Shown: positions 47,925 through 58,908, counted from the stretch's first letter. The stretch: 64,000 nt of DNA from Mycolicibacterium peregrinum (GCF_001665625.1 NZ_LZSY01000020.1:22001-86000), one strand, 5' to 3'. Numbers and translations are program-made. Notes: generated from the letters alone by a model not told the origin.

Positions 47925-49229
47925 ATGCCCTCCGATCTCGCCACCCTCGCCGAACAATCCGGCACCAAGTTCATCCTCGCGCTGTTCGTAGACCTTCGCG
48001 GAAAGCCCTGCGCCAAACTGGTTCCCGTCGAATCGGTCGAGCTTCTGGCCACCGACGGCGTCGGCTTCGCCGGCTATGCCGTCGGCGCGATGGGCCAGGA
48101 ACCCAAGGACCCGGACCTCGTGGCCATCCCCGACCCAGCCTCCTTCACCCCGATCCCGTTCATCAAGGAGGGCCTGGCTCTCGTGCACTGCGACCCTCAC
48201 GTCGGGGGTGCACCGTGGCCGTATGCACCGCGGGTGATCCTGAAGGGCCTGATCCAGCGTGCCGCCGACGCCGGGTTCGAACCCTGGGTGGGCGCCGAGG
48301 TCGAGTACTTCCTGTTGCGGCGCAATGCCGATGGCGTCCTGGCCACCGCTGACGCCGCCGACACCGCCGCCCAGCCCTGTTACGACGCGCGTGGCGTCAC
48401 CCGCATGTACGAGCACCTCACTTCCATCTCGACGGCGATGAACACCCTCGGCTGGTCCAACTACGCCAACGACCACGAGGACGGCAACGGGCAGTTCGAG
48501 CAGAACTTCGAGTTCTCCGACGCGCTGACCACCGCCGACCGGGTGATCACGCTGCGCTACCTGCTGTCGATGATCGCCGCCGAACGCGACATGGTGGCCA
48601 CCTTCATGCCCAAGCCGTTCAGCGACCGCACCGGCAGCGGCCTGCATCTGCACCTGTCGCTGACCAGCGGCGGTACCCCGGTCTTCCCAGCCGACGCCGA
48701 CGAGCGGGGCCTGGGTCTGTCCGAGACGGCGTACGCATTCATCGGCGGCATCCTCGACCACGCCTGCGCGCTGCAGTCCGTCGTCGCCCCAACGGTCAAC
48801 TCCTACAAGCGGACCGGCGCGTCCTCGACCGCGTCGGGTGCCTCGTGGGCCCCGCGCAAACCCAGCTACGGCGGCAACGACCGCACCCACTACATCCGGG
48901 TACCCGACAGTCAGCGCATCGAGTTGCGCGGTGGCGACGGCTCGGCCAATCCGTACCTCGCGATCGCCGCGGCACTGGGCGCCGGGCTCGACGGCGTCAA
49001 ACGCAGCCTCGATCCAGGAGCCGTGGGCGCCCAGGGACCGGCCGCACTGCCGCCCACGCTGCTGCACGCGGTCGAATCACTTGAGACCGATCCGATCGTC
49101 ACCGGGGTGCTCGACGTCGCGGGCGACGGCGTCGCTTCCTACTTCGCCGACGTCAAACGCGAGGAGTTCTTCGCCTACCACGGCACCGTCACACCGTGGG
49201 AGATCGACCAATACCTGACGGCCTTCTAG
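47925..49229 (+). CDS. glnT: Glutamine synthetase-like ligase (GlnT/GmaS type)
   Basis: 434 residues. GS catalytic-domain signatures: GAEVEYFLL, ANDHEDGNGQFEQNF, FSDRTGSGLHLHLSL, KPSYGGNDRTHYIRVPDSQR, IELRGGDGSANPYLA. The sequence is of the GlnT/GmaS class rather than GlnA1. With GOGAT-like glxBCD downstream, gamma-glutamylmethylamide synthetase (ATP + glutamate + methylamine) is the best guess; ordinary ammonium use is the alternative. No strong ribosome site precedes ATG 47925. Confidence 0.85.
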   Translation: MPSDLATLAEQSGTKFILALFVDLRGKPCAKLVPVESVELLATDGVGFAGYAVGAMGQEPKDPDLVAIPDPASFTPIPFIKEGLALVHCDPHVGGAPWPYAPRVILKGLIQRAADAGFEPWVGAEVEYFLLRRNADGVLATADAADTAAQPCYDARGVTRMYEHLTSISTAMNTLGWSNYANDHEDGNGQFEQNFEFSDALTTADRVITLRYLLSMIAAERDMVATFMPKPFSDRTGSGLHLHLSLTSGGTPVFPADADERGLGLSETAYAFIGGILDHACALQSVVAPTVNSYKRTGASSTASGASWAPRKPSYGGNDRTHYIRVPDSQRIELRGGDGSANPYLAIAAALGAGLDGVKRSLDPGAVGAQGPAALPPTLLHAVESLETDPIVTGVLDVAGDGVASYFADVKREEFFAYHGTVTPWEIDQYLTAF

Positions 49230-49244
49230 AAAGGGAGACAACAC

Positions 49245-50114
49245 ATGTGCGGGATCGTGGGGCTACACCTACGCACACCGGAGCTGTATCCGAGGCTGGG
49301 TGAGCTGCTCGCCGCCATGCTCGGCGAGATGTCGGACCGCGGTGCCGACTCGGCGGGGATCGCGGTCTACGGGGACCCGGAGTGGTCGCCGTACGGGCAG
49401 GGCTGCGTGTCGGTGACCGATGTCGTGGAGCGGCCCGATCTGGGTCCGGATGTCGATGTGGTGCAGGTGGATTCGACGTACCTGCTGTCGGCCGACATGG
49501 ATTCCGAAGAGCTGCTGGACCTCGTGCGGACGGCCTACCCGACTGCACTGATCTCGGGGTTCGGCGCCGATCTGGCGGTCCTCAAAGGGGTCGGCCATCC
49601 CCGCGCGCTCACCGATGCCTGGGGCTTGGCCAAGGCCCAAGGTTGGCAGGGCGTCGGGCACACGCGGATGGCCACCGAGTCGGCGGTGACACCGTCGGGC
49701 TGCCATCCCTACACGGTCGGCCCCGGCCAGTGCCTGGTGCACAACGGATCTTTCGCCAATCACGCCACCATCCGCCGCGAGCTGCGCCAGGCGGGGGTGA
49801 TGTTCGACAGCGAGAACGACACCGAGGTGGGCGCCCGGTTCGTGGCCGAACAGCTGGCCGCGGGCCGCGACGTGGCCACCGCGCTCAAGGAGCTCTGCGC
49901 CACATTTGATGGCTTCTACACCCTGCTTGTCTCCGATCACGACTCGTTCGCGGTGGTGCGCGACGCCATCGCCTGCAAGCCCGCGGTGATCGCCGAGACA
50001 GCCGACTGGGTGGCCATGGCCAGTGAGTACCGGGCGCTGGCCGGGCTGCCCGGCGTCGAGCAGGCACGTATTTGGGAACCGGAACCGGAGGTGGTCTACG
50101 CATGGAGACGCTAG
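49245..50114 (+). CDS. glxB: GlxB/MgsA-type glutamine amidotransferase subunit
   Basis: 289 residues, class II amidotransferase. Starts MCGIVGLHLR, so Cys2 is the nucleophile; later GVGHTRMATES and CLVHNGSFANHATIRRELRQ. It corresponds to the glutaminase part of glutamate synthase as a separate subunit (N-methylglutamate synthase MgsA-like). GGGAG ribosome site. Overlaps glxC by 13 nt. Confidence 0.9.
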   Translation: MCGIVGLHLRTPELYPRLGELLAAMLGEMSDRGADSAGIAVYGDPEWSPYGQGCVSVTDVVERPDLGPDVDVVQVDSTYLLSADMDSEELLDLVRTAYPTALISGFGADLAVLKGVGHPRALTDAWGLAKAQGWQGVGHTRMATESAVTPSGCHPYTVGPGQCLVHNGSFANHATIRRELRQAGVMFDSENDTEVGARFVAEQLAAGRDVATALKELCATFDGFYTLLVSDHDSFAVVRDAIACKPAVIAETADWVAMASEYRALAGLPGVEQARIWEPEPEVVYAWRR

Positions 50115-50788
50115 TTGGATATGACCTGCGCACAACGCCGTTGCGTGAGGTGAATGCCGCACTGCATCAGCCGGATGTCGAAGGTGACCACGTCATCGCG
50201 CATCCCGACGGTGCCCACAACGTCGCCGTCGGCCTCAACGCGCCGGTGCGGGTGACCGTCGAAGGCCACGTCGGCTACTACGCCGCCGGGATGAACCAAC
50301 TCGCCGAGGTCACCATCAACGGCAACGCGGGGACCGGCGTCGCCGAGAACATGATGAGCGGCACCGTGCGGGTCACCGGAAACGCCTCACAGTCCGCGGG
50401 TGCCACGGCACACGGCGGCCTGCTGGTCATCGAGGGAGACGCAGCCGCACGGTGCGGCATCTCGATGAAGGGCGTCGACATCGTGGTGGGCGGCAGCATC
50501 GGGCACATGAGCGCGTTCATGGCCCAGGCCGGACGCCTGGTCGTACGCGGCGACGCCGGGGAGGCGCTGGGCGACTCCATCTACGAGGCCCGCATCTACG
50601 TCCGCGGCGAAGTGGCCTCGCTGGGCGCGGACTGCGTGGCCAAACCGATGCGGCCCGAGCACCACGCCGAGCTCGCAGAGTTGTTGGCCGCCAGTGGCTT
50701 CAGCAATGACGACACCGCGACCTACACCCGCTACGGCTCCGCCCGAAACCTCTACCACTTCCACGTCGACAATTCGAGTGAGTACTGA
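50102..50788 (+). CDS. glxC: GlxC/MgsB-type GXGXG-domain subunit
   Basis: 228 residues from ATG 50102 (METLVGYDLRTTPLREVN). Right-handed beta-helix with repeating G-x-x-G-x-x-x-G units (EVTINGNAGTGVAENMMSGT, VRVTGNASQSAGATAHGG), as in the C-terminal GXGXG domain of glutamate synthase. A structural subunit linking the amidotransferase and FMN subunits. Stop and glxD start share one base (TGATG). Confidence 0.9.
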   Translation: METLVGYDLRTTPLREVNAALHQPDVEGDHVIAHPDGAHNVAVGLNAPVRVTVEGHVGYYAAGMNQLAEVTINGNAGTGVAENMMSGTVRVTGNASQSAGATAHGGLLVIEGDAAARCGISMKGVDIVVGGSIGHMSAFMAQAGRLVVRGDAGEALGDSIYEARIYVRGEVASLGADCVAKPMRPEHHAELAELLAASGFSNDDTATYTRYGSARNLYHFHVDNSSEY

Positions 50789-52080
50789 TGCGCGAATCCG
50801 CCACCTTCGATCGATCCACCATCGCCGACATCCAGCGAGCCGCCGAAACCGGGATCTACGACATCCGCGGCTGGGGCGCCAAACGCCGCCTGCCCCACTT
50901 CGACGACCTGCTGTTCCTGGGCGCATCCATGTCGCGCTACCCGCTAGAGGGCTACCGGGAACGCTGCGGCACGGACGTGGTGCTCGGTGACCGGCACGCC
51001 AAACACCCACTGCACCTGGATATCCCGGTCACCATCGCAGGCATGAGCTTCGGCGCACTGTCTGGCCCGGCCAAGGAGGCCCTGGGCCGCGGGGCCAGTG
51101 AGGCCGGCACCTCGACCACCACCGGCGACGGCGGCCTGACACCCGAGGAGCGCGGGCAGAGCAAGCACCTGGTGTACCAGTACCTGCCCTCGCGCTACGG
51201 GATGAACCCCGACGACCTGCGCAAGGCCGATGCCATCGAGGTCGTGCTCGGCCAGGGCGCCAAGCCCGGCGGCGGCGGAATGCTGTTGGGGCAGAAGATC
51301 TCCCCGCGGGTGGCCCAGATGCGCACCCTGCCCGAGGGTATCGACCAGCGCAGCGCCTGCCGGCACCCGGACTGGACCGGACCGGACGACCTGACCATCA
51401 AGATCAACGAGCTGCGGGAGATCACCGACTGGGAGAAACCGATCTACGTCAAGGTCGGGGCCACCCGCACCTATTACGACGTGAAGCTCGCGGTGCACGC
51501 CGGGGCCGACGTGGTGGTGGTCGACGGGATGCAGGGCGGCACGGCCGCCACCCAGGAGGTGTTCATCGAGCACGTGGGTATCCCGACTTTGGCCGCAGTG
51601 CCGCAAGCCGTTCAGGCACTGCAGGAGCTCGGCGTCCACAGGCAAGTGCAACTGATCGTGAGTGGCGGCATCCGCTCGGGCGCCGACGTGGCCAAAGCCC
51701 TCGCGCTGGGTGCCGATGCCGTCGCAATCGGCACCGCCGCGTTGATCGCACTCGGCGACAATCACCCCCGCTACGCCGCCGAGTACGAGAAGCTCGGCAG
51801 CGCGGCCGGTTACTACGACGACTTTCAGGACGGACGTGATCCGGCCGGCATCACGACTCAGGACCCGGAGCTGGCGGCCCGGTTCGATCCCATCGAGGGC
51901 GGCCGCCGGCTGGCCAACTACCTGCGCGTGCTGACCATGGAGGCCCAGACCATCGCCCGGGCCTGCGGCAAGGCCCACGTGTGTCATCTGGAACCCGAGG
52001 ACCTGGTCGCGGTCACCATCGAGGCGGCGGCCATGGCCAGGGTGCCGCTGGCCGGCACGAACTGGATTCCGGGCTCGTGA
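50788..52080 (+). CDS. glxD: GlxD/MgsC-type glutamate synthase FMN subunit
   Basis: 430 residues, FMN-binding glutamate-synthase domain. Blocks: ITIAGMSFGALSGPAKEALG, STTTGDGGLTPEE, VLGQGAKPGGGGMLLGQKIS, DLTIKINELREITDWEKPIY, DGMQGGTAATQEVF, SGGIRSGADVAKALALGADA. It carries out the reductive or transfer half of the reaction. With glxB and glxC it forms a three-subunit synthase, probably N-methylglutamate synthase. Confidence 0.93.
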   Translation: MRESATFDRSTIADIQRAAETGIYDIRGWGAKRRLPHFDDLLFLGASMSRYPLEGYRERCGTDVVLGDRHAKHPLHLDIPVTIAGMSFGALSGPAKEALGRGASEAGTSTTTGDGGLTPEERGQSKHLVYQYLPSRYGMNPDDLRKADAIEVVLGQGAKPGGGGMLLGQKISPRVAQMRTLPEGIDQRSACRHPDWTGPDDLTIKINELREITDWEKPIYVKVGATRTYYDVKLAVHAGADVVVVDGMQGGTAATQEVFIEHVGIPTLAAVPQAVQALQELGVHRQVQLIVSGGIRSGADVAKALALGADAVAIGTAALIALGDNHPRYAAEYEKLGSAAGYYDDFQDGRDPAGITTQDPELAARFDPIEGGRRLANYLRVLTMEAQTIARACGKAHVCHLEPEDLVAVTIEAAAMARVPLAGTNWIPGS

Positions 52081-53258
52081 ACACCGATGTCGTCATCGTC
52101 GGCGGCGGACTGGAAGGGGCCGCGGCCGCATGGGCCCTGAGTCAGCGCGGCGTCACCGATGTGACTGTGCTGGAGCGCAATACCGTCGGCTCCGGGATGA
52201 CCGGTAAATCCAGCGGGATCGTGCGCTGCCACTACGGGGTCAGCTCGCTGGCCGCGATGGCGACCGTCGGTCTCGAGGTGTTCGAGAACGCCGAGCAGAT
52301 CTTCGGCACCGACATCGGGTTCCGGCAGACCGGCTATGTCGTCGGTGTCGGTGAACCCAACGTCGACAACCTGCGCAAGAGTCTGGCCGCCCAACGTGAG
52401 GTCGGGGTGCAGACCGAGGAGATCGGCGCCGCCGAGGTGGCCAAGCTGTGGCCGTGGGCCGATCTGGAACCGTTCGCGGCCTTCGGCTGGGAGGCTCGCG
52501 GCGGGTACGGCGACGCCTACCAGACCGCGCAGGCGTTTGCGGTGTCAGCCAGGGCCGCCGGGGTGCGAATCATGCAGGGCGCCAACGTGACCGCGCTGGT
52601 GATCGACGGTGGGAGGATCACCGGCGTCGAACTGGCCGACGGAACCCGGGTTACGGCGGGCACCGTCGTCGTCGCCACCGGCGTGTGGACCAGGCGGTTC
52701 CTGGCGCCCTATGGCGTCGACGTGCCGATCCGCGTGCACCGCGAACAGATCGTGATGATCAAACCCGGGGTGGACACCGGCCCCGTGCCCGTCTTCTCCG
52801 ACCTGGTCTCGCTGCAATACATCCGGCCCGAGCCCAACGGCGAGTTGCTGTTTGGAAACTCCGATCTGGCCGAACTGGAACCCGCCGACCCGGACGGTTA
52901 CCTGAACCGGGCCACTGACGATTTCGTCGACCTGACCGTCGACAAGGTCGGCACCCGGTTCCCGGGCTTCGGAGACGCGGCGATCAGCGGTAGCTACGCC
53001 GGCTGCTACGACGTCACCCCGGACTGGAACCCGGTCATCTCCCCGAGCGGAATCGACGGCCTGCTGGTGGCGGCCGGATTCAGCGGGCACGGCTTCAAGA
53101 TCGCACCGGCGGTCGGCAAGCTGGTCGCCGATCTGGTGACCGAGGGGCACAGCTGCGACCCGCGGATACCCGAGTCGGATTTCCGGCTCACCCGGTTCGC
53201 AGAGGACAATTTGCTCAAGAGCCGGTATCCGTACGTCGGTGCCGGGGAGATGCGTTAG
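52077..53258 (+). CDS. FAD oxidoreductase, sarcosine oxidase beta-like
   Basis: 393 residues from GTG 52077, which overlaps the glxD stop (GTGA). Dinucleotide-binding GGGLEG motif (VVIVGGGLEGAAAAWALSQR), SGIVRCHYGV, and the family end YDVTPDWNPVIS then VAAGFSGHGFKIAPAVGKL. This is a DAO/sarcosine-oxidase-type amine oxidase. In this operon it could oxidise N-methylglutamate to glutamate and formaldehyde, replacing the multi-subunit dehydrogenase; sarcosine or another N-methyl amino acid is an alternative. Confidence 0.85.
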   Translation: MNTDVVIVGGGLEGAAAAWALSQRGVTDVTVLERNTVGSGMTGKSSGIVRCHYGVSSLAAMATVGLEVFENAEQIFGTDIGFRQTGYVVGVGEPNVDNLRKSLAAQREVGVQTEEIGAAEVAKLWPWADLEPFAAFGWEARGGYGDAYQTAQAFAVSARAAGVRIMQGANVTALVIDGGRITGVELADGTRVTAGTVVVATGVWTRRFLAPYGVDVPIRVHREQIVMIKPGVDTGPVPVFSDLVSLQYIRPEPNGELLFGNSDLAELEPADPDGYLNRATDDFVDLTVDKVGTRFPGFGDAAISGSYAGCYDVTPDWNPVISPSGIDGLLVAAGFSGHGFKIAPAVGKLVADLVTEGHSCDPRIPESDFRLTRFAEDNLLKSRYPYVGAGEMR

Positions 53259-53269
53259 ACGGGAGTGCA

Positions 53270-53908
53270 GTGAGCGACCTGCTCCGTAACGCCGGCACGG
53301 CCCGCGAACGCGATCCCCACGCGCCGGTCGAAGAGCTCGAGTTCGAGGCGGCGATCGGGCGCAACGTGCGGCAACTCCGGCAGCAACACGGACTCACCGT
53401 CGCCGACATGGCCGCGCGAGTGGGTATCTCCAAAGCGATGCTGTCCAAGATCGAGAACGCCCAGACCTCCTGCAGCCTGTCCACCCTGGCGCTGTTGGCC
53501 AAGGGCCTCGACGTTCCGGTGACCAGCCTGTTCCGCGGGGCCGACGTCGAACGCCCGGCGGCTTTCGTCAAAGCGGGCACGGGGCCGGAGATCGTGCGCA
53601 ACGGCACCAAACAGGGTCACGAATATCAACTACTCAGCTCGCTACGCGGGGAGCACAAGCGGTTGGAATGCCTGCACGTCACGCTGACCGAGAAGAGCCA
53701 GACCTACCCACTGTTCCAGCATCCCGGCACCGAGTTCATCTACATGCTCGAAGGCGTCATGGACTACAGCCACAGCCGCTCGGTCTACCGGCTGCAGCCG
53801 GGCGACTCCCTGCAGATCGACGGGGAAGGCGCTCACGGACCGGTTGACCTGATCGAACTGCCGATCCGGTTCCTGTCGGTGATCGCCTTCCCCGATTCGC
53901 AGGTGTGA
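53270..53908 (+). CDS. XRE-cupin transcriptional regulator
   Basis: 212 residues. N-terminal HTH (VRQLRQQHGLTVADMAARVG, ISKAMLSKIENAQTSCSLST) and C-terminal cupin (FQHPGTEFIYMLEGVMDYSH, YRLQPGDSLQIDGEGAHGP). GTG 53270 has GGGAG upstream and lies 11 nt after the oxidase gene, so it is the last gene of the glx operon and its likely regulator, with the cupin sensing a pathway metabolite. Confidence 0.88.
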   Translation: MSDLLRNAGTARERDPHAPVEELEFEAAIGRNVRQLRQQHGLTVADMAARVGISKAMLSKIENAQTSCSLSTLALLAKGLDVPVTSLFRGADVERPAAFVKAGTGPEIVRNGTKQGHEYQLLSSLRGEHKRLECLHVTLTEKSQTYPLFQHPGTEFIYMLEGVMDYSHSRSVYRLQPGDSLQIDGEGAHGPVDLIELPIRFLSVIAFPDSQV

Positions 53909-53920
53909 GTCATCCCCCGC

Positions 53921-54136
53921 TCACTCGTAGATGCTGGTGATCCGCTGCGGGCCGTGGTGGTTGTGCCAGCCGGGCTTCATGCCGGGGGCCGGGGTGGCGT
54001 AGGTGTCCGGGCTGTACAGGTTGCCCGAGCCCTGCGGCGTCTGCGCAGCGGCAGTACCGGCCAGACCGAGCGCGACGGCGCCGAAGACGCCAGCGGACAG
54101 GATGGGCAGTGCCAGAGCCTTGGTGAACTTCGTCAT
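53921..54136 (-). CDS. Small secreted protein of unknown function
   Basis: 71 residues with a clear signal peptide (LPILSAGVFGAVALGLAGTA, cleavage near AAAQ), leaving a mature peptide of about 40 residues rich in Pro, Gly and His (PGWHNHHGPQ). No family recognised. Convergent with the XRE gene. The 193-nt gap upstream (54137-54329) shows no other gene. Confidence 0.65.
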   Translation of the reverse strand: MTKFTKALALPILSAGVFGAVALGLAGTAAAQTPQGSGNLYSPDTYATPAPGMKPGWHNHHGPQRITSIYE

Positions 54137-54329
54137 GATCGTGAATCCTTCTGTCTCAGTGAGTGTTTCGGTTTCTTCTTCGGCCTGTTCGGCCTCTGAG
54201 ACAAGAATGCGATCCGGACGGCCCCTGGTCTGTCCGGCAATCAGGCGATCGACCTGGTGAAGATGCGTTCCCCCGATCGGGGGACGTGTCGGAGTTGGCA
54301 GGCAGCCACGCGGGTGTCACTGTGGTTCC

Positions 54330-55397
54330 ATGCGCCACCGTGCCCGTCAAGCGGTCCGCGACGCATCCACCTGCCTCGCCGTGATCGTTCGGATGGCGTT
54401 GACCAGCGCGATCGCCGTCGCGCCCAGCCTGGCCGGCCTGATACAGGAGAACCGGGTACGGCCGGTGGCCGCGGTCCTACCGTTGCCCGACCTCGCCGGC
54501 CAACCCTGGGCGGCGCTGCCGTCTGCGCGTCCAACTCCCGCGGCGCCGGCCACGACGGGGTCACCGCCACCCCAGGAGGTTCAGGCACCGGGCGGGGTGC
54601 ACATCCCCGCGATCGCACTGGCGGCCTACCAGAACGCAGACGCCATGATGGCGCAAAGCCAACCCGACTGCGGTGTGACCTGGAACCTGCTCGCCGGGAT
54701 CGGGTACGTCGAGTCCACGCATGCGTTCGGCGGCGCCGCCGACGAACGCGGTGACCCCGTCAGTCCCATCTATGGCCCCGCCCTCGACGGCTCACTGCCG
54801 GGCAACGAGATCATCGTCGCCGGCAGCTTTGGCGGCGGCACGCGCTACGCCCGCGCGCTGGGGCCCATGCAGTTCCTGCCGAGCACGTGGCTGCTGCACG
54901 GGGCCGACGGCGACGGCGACGGCCGGGCCGATCCGCACAACCTCTTCGATGCCACCCTGGCCGCGGCCCGCTACCTCTGCAGCGACGGTGCGGACCTGCG
55001 CAACCAGACGCAGCTGACAAGCGCGGTGCTGCGCTACAACCACTCGATGCCCTACGTCGCCAACGTGCTGGGCTGGGCGGCGGCCTACGCCGCCGGCGTG
55101 GCTCCGGTGAACCTCCCGCCGCTCACCGCGCCGCGTTCGCCGAGCGTCGCCGTTCGCGCGGTCGACGGCACCGCTGCATCGGCTGGCGGCTCGACTGAAA
55201 CCGCCACCGCCACGCCGGACAAGACCGCGCGCCGAGACGATGGCCGCGACACCGGTTCATCGACACCCCGGTCGGGCTCATCGGTGACGAGCAAGGGATC
55301 CGCCAACACGAGCGCGACGAGCGGGTCCCGGCGCGGCGCCGGCACCGCCAAACCCACGGTGAAGATCGGCAACGGCCGTTCCGGCGGTGCGCGCTGA
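54330..55397 (+). CDS. Exported lytic transglycosylase (MltB/SLT type)
   Basis: 355 residues. N-terminal signal/anchor (MALTSAIAVAPSLAGLIQ), Pro-rich linker, then a lytic transglycosylase domain with catalytic Glu in LAGIGYVESTHAFGG and the block ARALGPMQFLPSTWLLHGAD, ending RYNHSMPYVANVLGWAAAYA. A Ser/Thr/Gly-rich tail follows. It should cleave peptidoglycan glycan strands, giving 1,6-anhydro ends. Monocistronic. Confidence 0.88.
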   Translation: MRHRARQAVRDASTCLAVIVRMALTSAIAVAPSLAGLIQENRVRPVAAVLPLPDLAGQPWAALPSARPTPAAPATTGSPPPQEVQAPGGVHIPAIALAAYQNADAMMAQSQPDCGVTWNLLAGIGYVESTHAFGGAADERGDPVSPIYGPALDGSLPGNEIIVAGSFGGGTRYARALGPMQFLPSTWLLHGADGDGDGRADPHNLFDATLAAARYLCSDGADLRNQTQLTSAVLRYNHSMPYVANVLGWAAAYAAGVAPVNLPPLTAPRSPSVAVRAVDGTAASAGGSTETATATPDKTARRDDGRDTGSSTPRSGSSVTSKGSANTSATSGSRRGAGTAKPTVKIGNGRSGGAR

Positions 55398-55424
55398 CGC
55401 CACGGACCGGCTTCTAGCGACATT

Positions 55425-55453
55425 TTGGCCAACCAGGCCCCCGGGCGTACAGT
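55425..55453 (+). promoter_or_regulatory. leuA promoter
   Basis: -35 TTGGCC (55425-55430), 17-nt spacer, -10 TACAGT (55448-55453). Transcription should begin near 55460, directly at the GTG of the leader peptide, so the leader mRNA is probably leaderless. Confidence 0.65.
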
Positions 55454-55460
55454 GAACGAC

Positions 55461-55502
55461 GTGCAGCGGGTGCTCCTTCTCGGACGCCGCGACGGGGTCT
55501 GA
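55461..55502 (+). CDS. leuL: leuA leader peptide (attenuator sensor)
   Basis: A 13-residue peptide MQRVLLLGRRDGV with three consecutive leucine codons (CTC CTT CTC). GTG 55461 lies at the expected transcript start; an upstream in-frame GTG (55452) overlaps the -10. Ribosome stalling at the Leu codons under leucine shortage would prevent the terminator hairpin that begins in the last codons. Actinobacterial leuA leaders of this type are known. Confidence 0.75.
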   Translation: MQRVLLLGRRDGV

Positions 55503-55531
55503 CCAGACCGGCTTCCCGTCGCGGGTTTTTT
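55487..55531 (+). terminator. leuA transcription attenuator
   Basis: CCGCGACGGG (55487-55496) pairs perfectly with CCCGTCGCGG (55515-55524), followed by G and six T. The loop holds a second small hairpin (GGTCTG-AC-CAGACC, 55497-55510 region). This is a strong intrinsic terminator 45 nt before leuA, overlapping the leader peptide end. Confidence 0.85.
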
Positions 55532-55557
55532 GCGATGCGCCGGTCGAGTCCCCCTGA

Positions 55558-57393
<1,836 letters not shown>

Positions 57394-57444
57394 CTGACGT
57401 CGGCGTAGATCACTACGCCTGACGTCGAAGGCAAGGAGCGCTCC

Positions 57445-57831
57445 ATGGACTGGGGCTCAACGTGGGATTTCCTGTGGCATTTCCTGATCATCTTCGCCTG
57501 GATCGCGTACCTGCTGGTCCTGTTCCAGATCCTCACGGACCTGTTCTGGCGTGATCACAAGACCTCCGGCTGGGTGAAGGCCGTGTGGGTGGTCTTCCTG
57601 ATCGTGTTCCCGTGGCTCACGGCGCTGATCTACCTGATCGCCCGCGGCAAGGGCATGTCGGAACGCGCCCAGGCGGCCGCGCTGGCGGCCAAGCAGGAGA
57701 CCGACGCCTACATCAAGCAGGCGGCAGGCCGGTCGCCTGCGCAAGAGATCGCCGACGCTAAGGCTCTGCTGGATTCCGGCACGATCACCCAGGCGGAGTT
57801 CGACGGACTGAAGGCCAAGGCACTGAGCTGA
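57445..57831 (+). CDS. Membrane protein with PLDc_N and SHOCT domains
   Basis: 128 residues. Two membrane helices (FLIIFAWIAYLLVLFQILTD; AVWVVFLIVFPWLTALIYLI) form a PLDc_N-like hairpin, then a helical linker and a SHOCT motif at the end (AQEIADAKALLDSGTITQAE, FDGLKAKAL). GAAGGCAAGGAG upstream is a good ribosome site. Function unknown; the layout is common in actinobacteria. Confidence 0.8.
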   Translation: MDWGSTWDFLWHFLIIFAWIAYLLVLFQILTDLFWRDHKTSGWVKAVWVVFLIVFPWLTALIYLIARGKGMSERAQAAALAAKQETDAYIKQAAGRSPAQEIADAKALLDSGTITQAEFDGLKAKALS

Positions 57832-57844
57832 AATCCGAGCTGAG

Positions 57845-58834
57845 TCAGAACAGCGTGTACTGATCGCTCTCTGCGGGGGTGTCGCAGAATTCCTCGATAT
57901 CGGCGCCACCGACGACATGGGTCAGCAGGCCCATGAACGTCTCGTCGTCGAGTAGCGGCACCCCCAGCTCGACAGCCTGGTACCCCTTGCCCTGGCTGGG
58001 TGCGGTCTCGTTGCAGATCACCAGTGAGGTCTGCTGATCCACCAGGTCGGTGTAGGACAGCCCGGCGTGCAGGATGCGCTCGACGAGCTCCTCGTGGGTG
58101 CGCACCACTTCCGCCGACAGCGCCACCCGCATGCCCTGCACGAGCGGCCGCCCCGGCACGAAGACACCTGGGTTGGCGTACTCGCACGGCAGCCGCGAGG
58201 CCAGCATCTTCAACGGCCGCAGTTCTTCGTGGGTGACGTGGCCGTTGGGCCAGCGGCGTCGACTCACCTCCCGGAGCGGCAGCCAGACCTTGCGGTCGCG
58301 CGCCCGCGCGAGCGTCGGTTTGAGGATCTGTGCCAGCACCAACGCGTCGTCCAGCGCGTCATGCGGCCGCATCTGGCTCACGCCCCAGTGTGCCGCCAAC
58401 GTCTCCAACCGCAGATTCTCGGTACCCAACGCCAGCCGACGCGCCAGTTCGACCGTGCACATCACGCTGTCGACCGGTAGCTCAGCCCCGACCAGCTCGG
58501 CCTCGGCCGTCAGGAAGCTGTAGTCGAAGCCCACGTTGTGCGCCACCAGCGTGCGTCCCCGCAGGACATCACTGAGTTCGTCGACGACGTCACCGAAGGT
58601 GGGTTGGCCCTCCAGCATCTCGGAGGTCAGCCCGTGCACATGGGTGGGCCCGGGATCCACCCCCGGATTCAGCAGGGACGCGACACTGCGCTCGACATTT
58701 CCGTCGTCCCCGACCGCCAGTGCGGCGACGCTGACGATGCGCGCCTGCCCGGGCCGGAACCCGGTGGTCTCCACGTCGACGACCGCCCAGCCCGCTCCCG
58801 GCTCCTCCGCCGGCCTGCCCCACGCGCTGCTCAT
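57845..58834 (-). CDS. DEDDh 3'-5' exonuclease with BRCT-like C-terminus
   Basis: 329 residues, DnaQ-like. ExoI motif with Asp and Glu in VVDVETTGFRPGQARIVSVA, ExoII in TLVAHNVGFDYSFL, ExoIII in HDALDDALVLAQILKPT. The C-terminal part (FVPGRPLVQGMRVALSAEVV, TSLVICNETAPSQGKGYQAV) looks like a BRCT domain. Corresponds to Rv3711c between leuA and murT. A proofreading-type or repair exonuclease, not the main replicative proofreader. Confidence 0.9.
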   Translation of the reverse strand: MSSAWGRPAEEPGAGWAVVDVETTGFRPGQARIVSVAALAVGDDGNVERSVASLLNPGVDPGPTHVHGLTSEMLEGQPTFGDVVDELSDVLRGRTLVAHNVGFDYSFLTAEAELVGAELPVDSVMCTVELARRLALGTENLRLETLAAHWGVSQMRPHDALDDALVLAQILKPTLARARDRKVWLPLREVSRRRWPNGHVTHEELRPLKMLASRLPCEYANPGVFVPGRPLVQGMRVALSAEVVRTHEELVERILHAGLSYTDLVDQQTSLVICNETAPSQGKGYQAVELGVPLLDDETFMGLLTHVVGGADIEEFCDTPAESDQYTLF

Positions 58835-58908
58835 ATTCGCCAGGATGGCACGCAGGCCCGACAGAGTCGGGCGGCGCGGCAGCGTGTCGTGCCCCTAAAA
58901 TCGCCGGA

